Translations under genes and position numbers: made by a program
The notes under the pieces: model-generated
The model's input: only the letters and a program-made list of their open reading frames with translations
Database searches by the model: none
Told to the model about the DNA's origin: nothing
Shown here: positions 63,049-64,000 of the stretch, piece after piece
Numbering within the stretch: position 1 is the first letter of the stretch
Layout of the letters: each line of letters starts with the position of its first letter
DNA from: Hyphomicrobiales bacterium
GTDB taxonomy: Bacteria; Pseudomonadota; Alphaproteobacteria; Rhizobiales; Rhizobiaceae
Direction: 5' to 3'
Assembly (NCBI GenBank): GCA_900468285.1
Contig: UBTF01000003.1
Coordinates: forward strand, 248,001 to 312,000
Length of the DNA stretch: 64,000 nt

Positions 63049-64000
63049 TTAGTGGCGGATGCGCGGGTTGATCAGGCCGTAGAGCACGTCGACAACAAGA
63101 TTGACGAACATGATGATACCGGCGATCAGCAGCAAGCCACCTTGAATCACAGGGTAATCGCGACGGAAGACGCTATCGACCATCCACTTGCCGATGCCCG
63201 GCCAGGAGAAGATCGTCTCGGTCAGGATCGCACCTGCCAGCATGACGCCGATCTGCAGGCCGATGGTGGTGATGACGGGGATCAGCGCGTTGCGCAGCGC
63301 ATGCAGTCCAACCACGCGGAAGGGCGACAGGCCCTTGGCACGGGCGGTTCTGATATAATCGTCCGACAGCACTTCCAGCATAGCCGAGCGCGTCTGGCGG
63401 GCAATCACCGCAAGCGGGATTGTGGCCAGCACGATGGACGGCAGGATGAGGTGGCTGACGGCGGAGGCGAATGCACCCTTCTGGCCCGACAGCAAAGAGT
63501 CGATCAGCATGAAGCCGGTGACCGGCGGGAAGAAGAACATCAGCGAGATGCGTCCCGAAACCGGCGTCCATTGCAGAATGCCTGCAAACAGGATGATCAG
63601 CAGCGGCCCCCACCAGAAGATCGGCATGGAATAGCCAACCAGCGAGACGCCCATCATGGTCTGGTCGAAGAACGAGCCGCGCTTGATGGCTGCAATCACG
63701 CCGGCGGGAACACCGATGACGATGGCAAGGATGATCGCGCAAAGGGACAGTTCGACGGTTGCCGGAAAGAGGGCAAAGAACTGGTCGACGATCGGCGACT
63801 TGGACACGATAGACGTGCCAAAATCACCCGACAGGATGCCTTTCAGATAATCCAGATACTGGATGACCATGGGGCGGTCCATGCCAAGGGCGGCGCTGAT
63901 TTGCGCGTGCCGCTCTGGCGACATGACGCGTTCGCCGGACAGAAGAGCGACAGGGTCGCCCGGCAGAAGCCGGATGAACATGAACGCGATAATGGAAACC
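63049..64000 (-). CDS. dppB: dipeptide ABC transporter permease DppB (5' end outside window)
   Basis: Permease, open to the right edge of the window, so about the first 20 residues are missing (the frame reads VSIIAFMFIRLLPGDPVALLSG at the edge). Family motifs: FIRLLPGDP, the loop ARAKGLSPFRVVGLHALRNALIP and FSWPGIGKWMVDSVFRRDYPVIQGGLL. The dppA binding-protein gene is expected just beyond the window on the same strand. Confidence 0.94.
   Translation of the reverse strand, partial: VSIIAFMFIRLLPGDPVALLSGERVMSPERHAQISAALGMDRPMVIQYLDYLKGILSGDFGTSIVSKSPIVDQFFALFPATVELSLCAIILAIVIGVPAGVIAAIKRGSFFDQTMMGVSLVGYSMPIFWWGPLLIILFAGILQWTPVSGRISLMFFFPPVTGFMLIDSLLSGQKGAFASAVSHLILPSIVLATIPLAVIARQTRSAMLEVLSDDYIRTARAKGLSPFRVVGLHALRNALIPVITTIGLQIGVMLAGAILTETIFSWPGIGKWMVDSVFRRDYPVIQGGLLLIAGIIMFVNLVVDVLYGLINPRIRH

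Overview
The window looks like a chromosomal segment from an Agrobacterium/Rhizobium-type alphaproteobacterium. The reasons are: chemoreceptors with a C-terminal WEEF tail, a plant-glucoside beta-glucosidase very like Agrobacterium Cbg1, an acrABR-type efflux operon with its TetR gene last, a MocR-type regulator, candidate Zur and RirA-type operators, and intergenic palindromic repeats of the alphaproteobacterial kind. Genus-level placement is inference. Coding density is high. There is no integrase, transposase, phage gene or CRISPR array; apart from the repeats at 58.0-59.2 kb nothing looks mobile.

Layout, left half. 0.2-3.4 kb: type I secretion ABC ATPase and its HlyD-type adaptor. 3.8-10.4 kb: two chemoreceptors flanking a hemerythrin-like protein, a GXWXG/DUF4334 protein and a short-chain dehydrogenase. 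10.5-13.0 kb: GH3 beta-glucosidase. 13.2-18.8 kb: RND efflux operon acrA-acrB-acrR with a promoter-embedded operator, then an RNase H. 18.9-21.2 kb: a molybdopterin oxidoreductase of the FdhF/YdeP family. 21.4-26.7 kb: a heme-copper oxidase cluster (CtaG-like, CopD/HemJ-like, DUF2231, subunit II, fused subunits I+III, a small membrane protein). 26.7-30.9 kb: lytic transglycosylase, SDR, FAD/NAD(P)-binding protein and MOSC protein.

Layout, right half. 31.0-38.3 kb: a MocR-type regulator diverging from an apparent catabolic operon: a dihydroxyphthalate-decarboxylase/NMT1-like protein, an amino-acid ABC transporter, an M20 amidohydrolase and a ROK kinase. 38.3-42.3 kb: a His-rich COG0523 GTPase under a Zur-like site, a D,D-carboxypeptidase, a second M20 amidohydrolase and tRNA-Gly(GCC). 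42.5-45.1 kb: a ProX-type tRNA editing protein, CnoX-type thioredoxin, LON-domain protein and UPF0434 protein. 45.3-52.8 kb: bacterial alpha-2-macroglobulin with a thioester motif, overlapping pbpC. 52.8-57.9 kb: an iron-type ABC importer with two paralogous binding proteins, diverging from a methyltransferase over a RirA-like box. 57.9-60.4 kb: no convincing protein gene, but three palindromic repeats and then about 0.8 kb of strongly structured sequence ending in an intrinsic terminator on the + strand, the best candidate here for an undescribed element (a large structured RNA). 60.4-64.0 kb: the dppBCDF dipeptide transporter operon, dppB running off the window.

The main working units are metal homeostasis (COG0523 and the iron importer), envelope maintenance and defence (transglycosylase, carboxypeptidase, alpha-2-macroglobulin/PBP1C), solute uptake and catabolism, aerobic respiration and efflux. 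All product calls rest on motifs and family resemblance read by eye; no database search was run.
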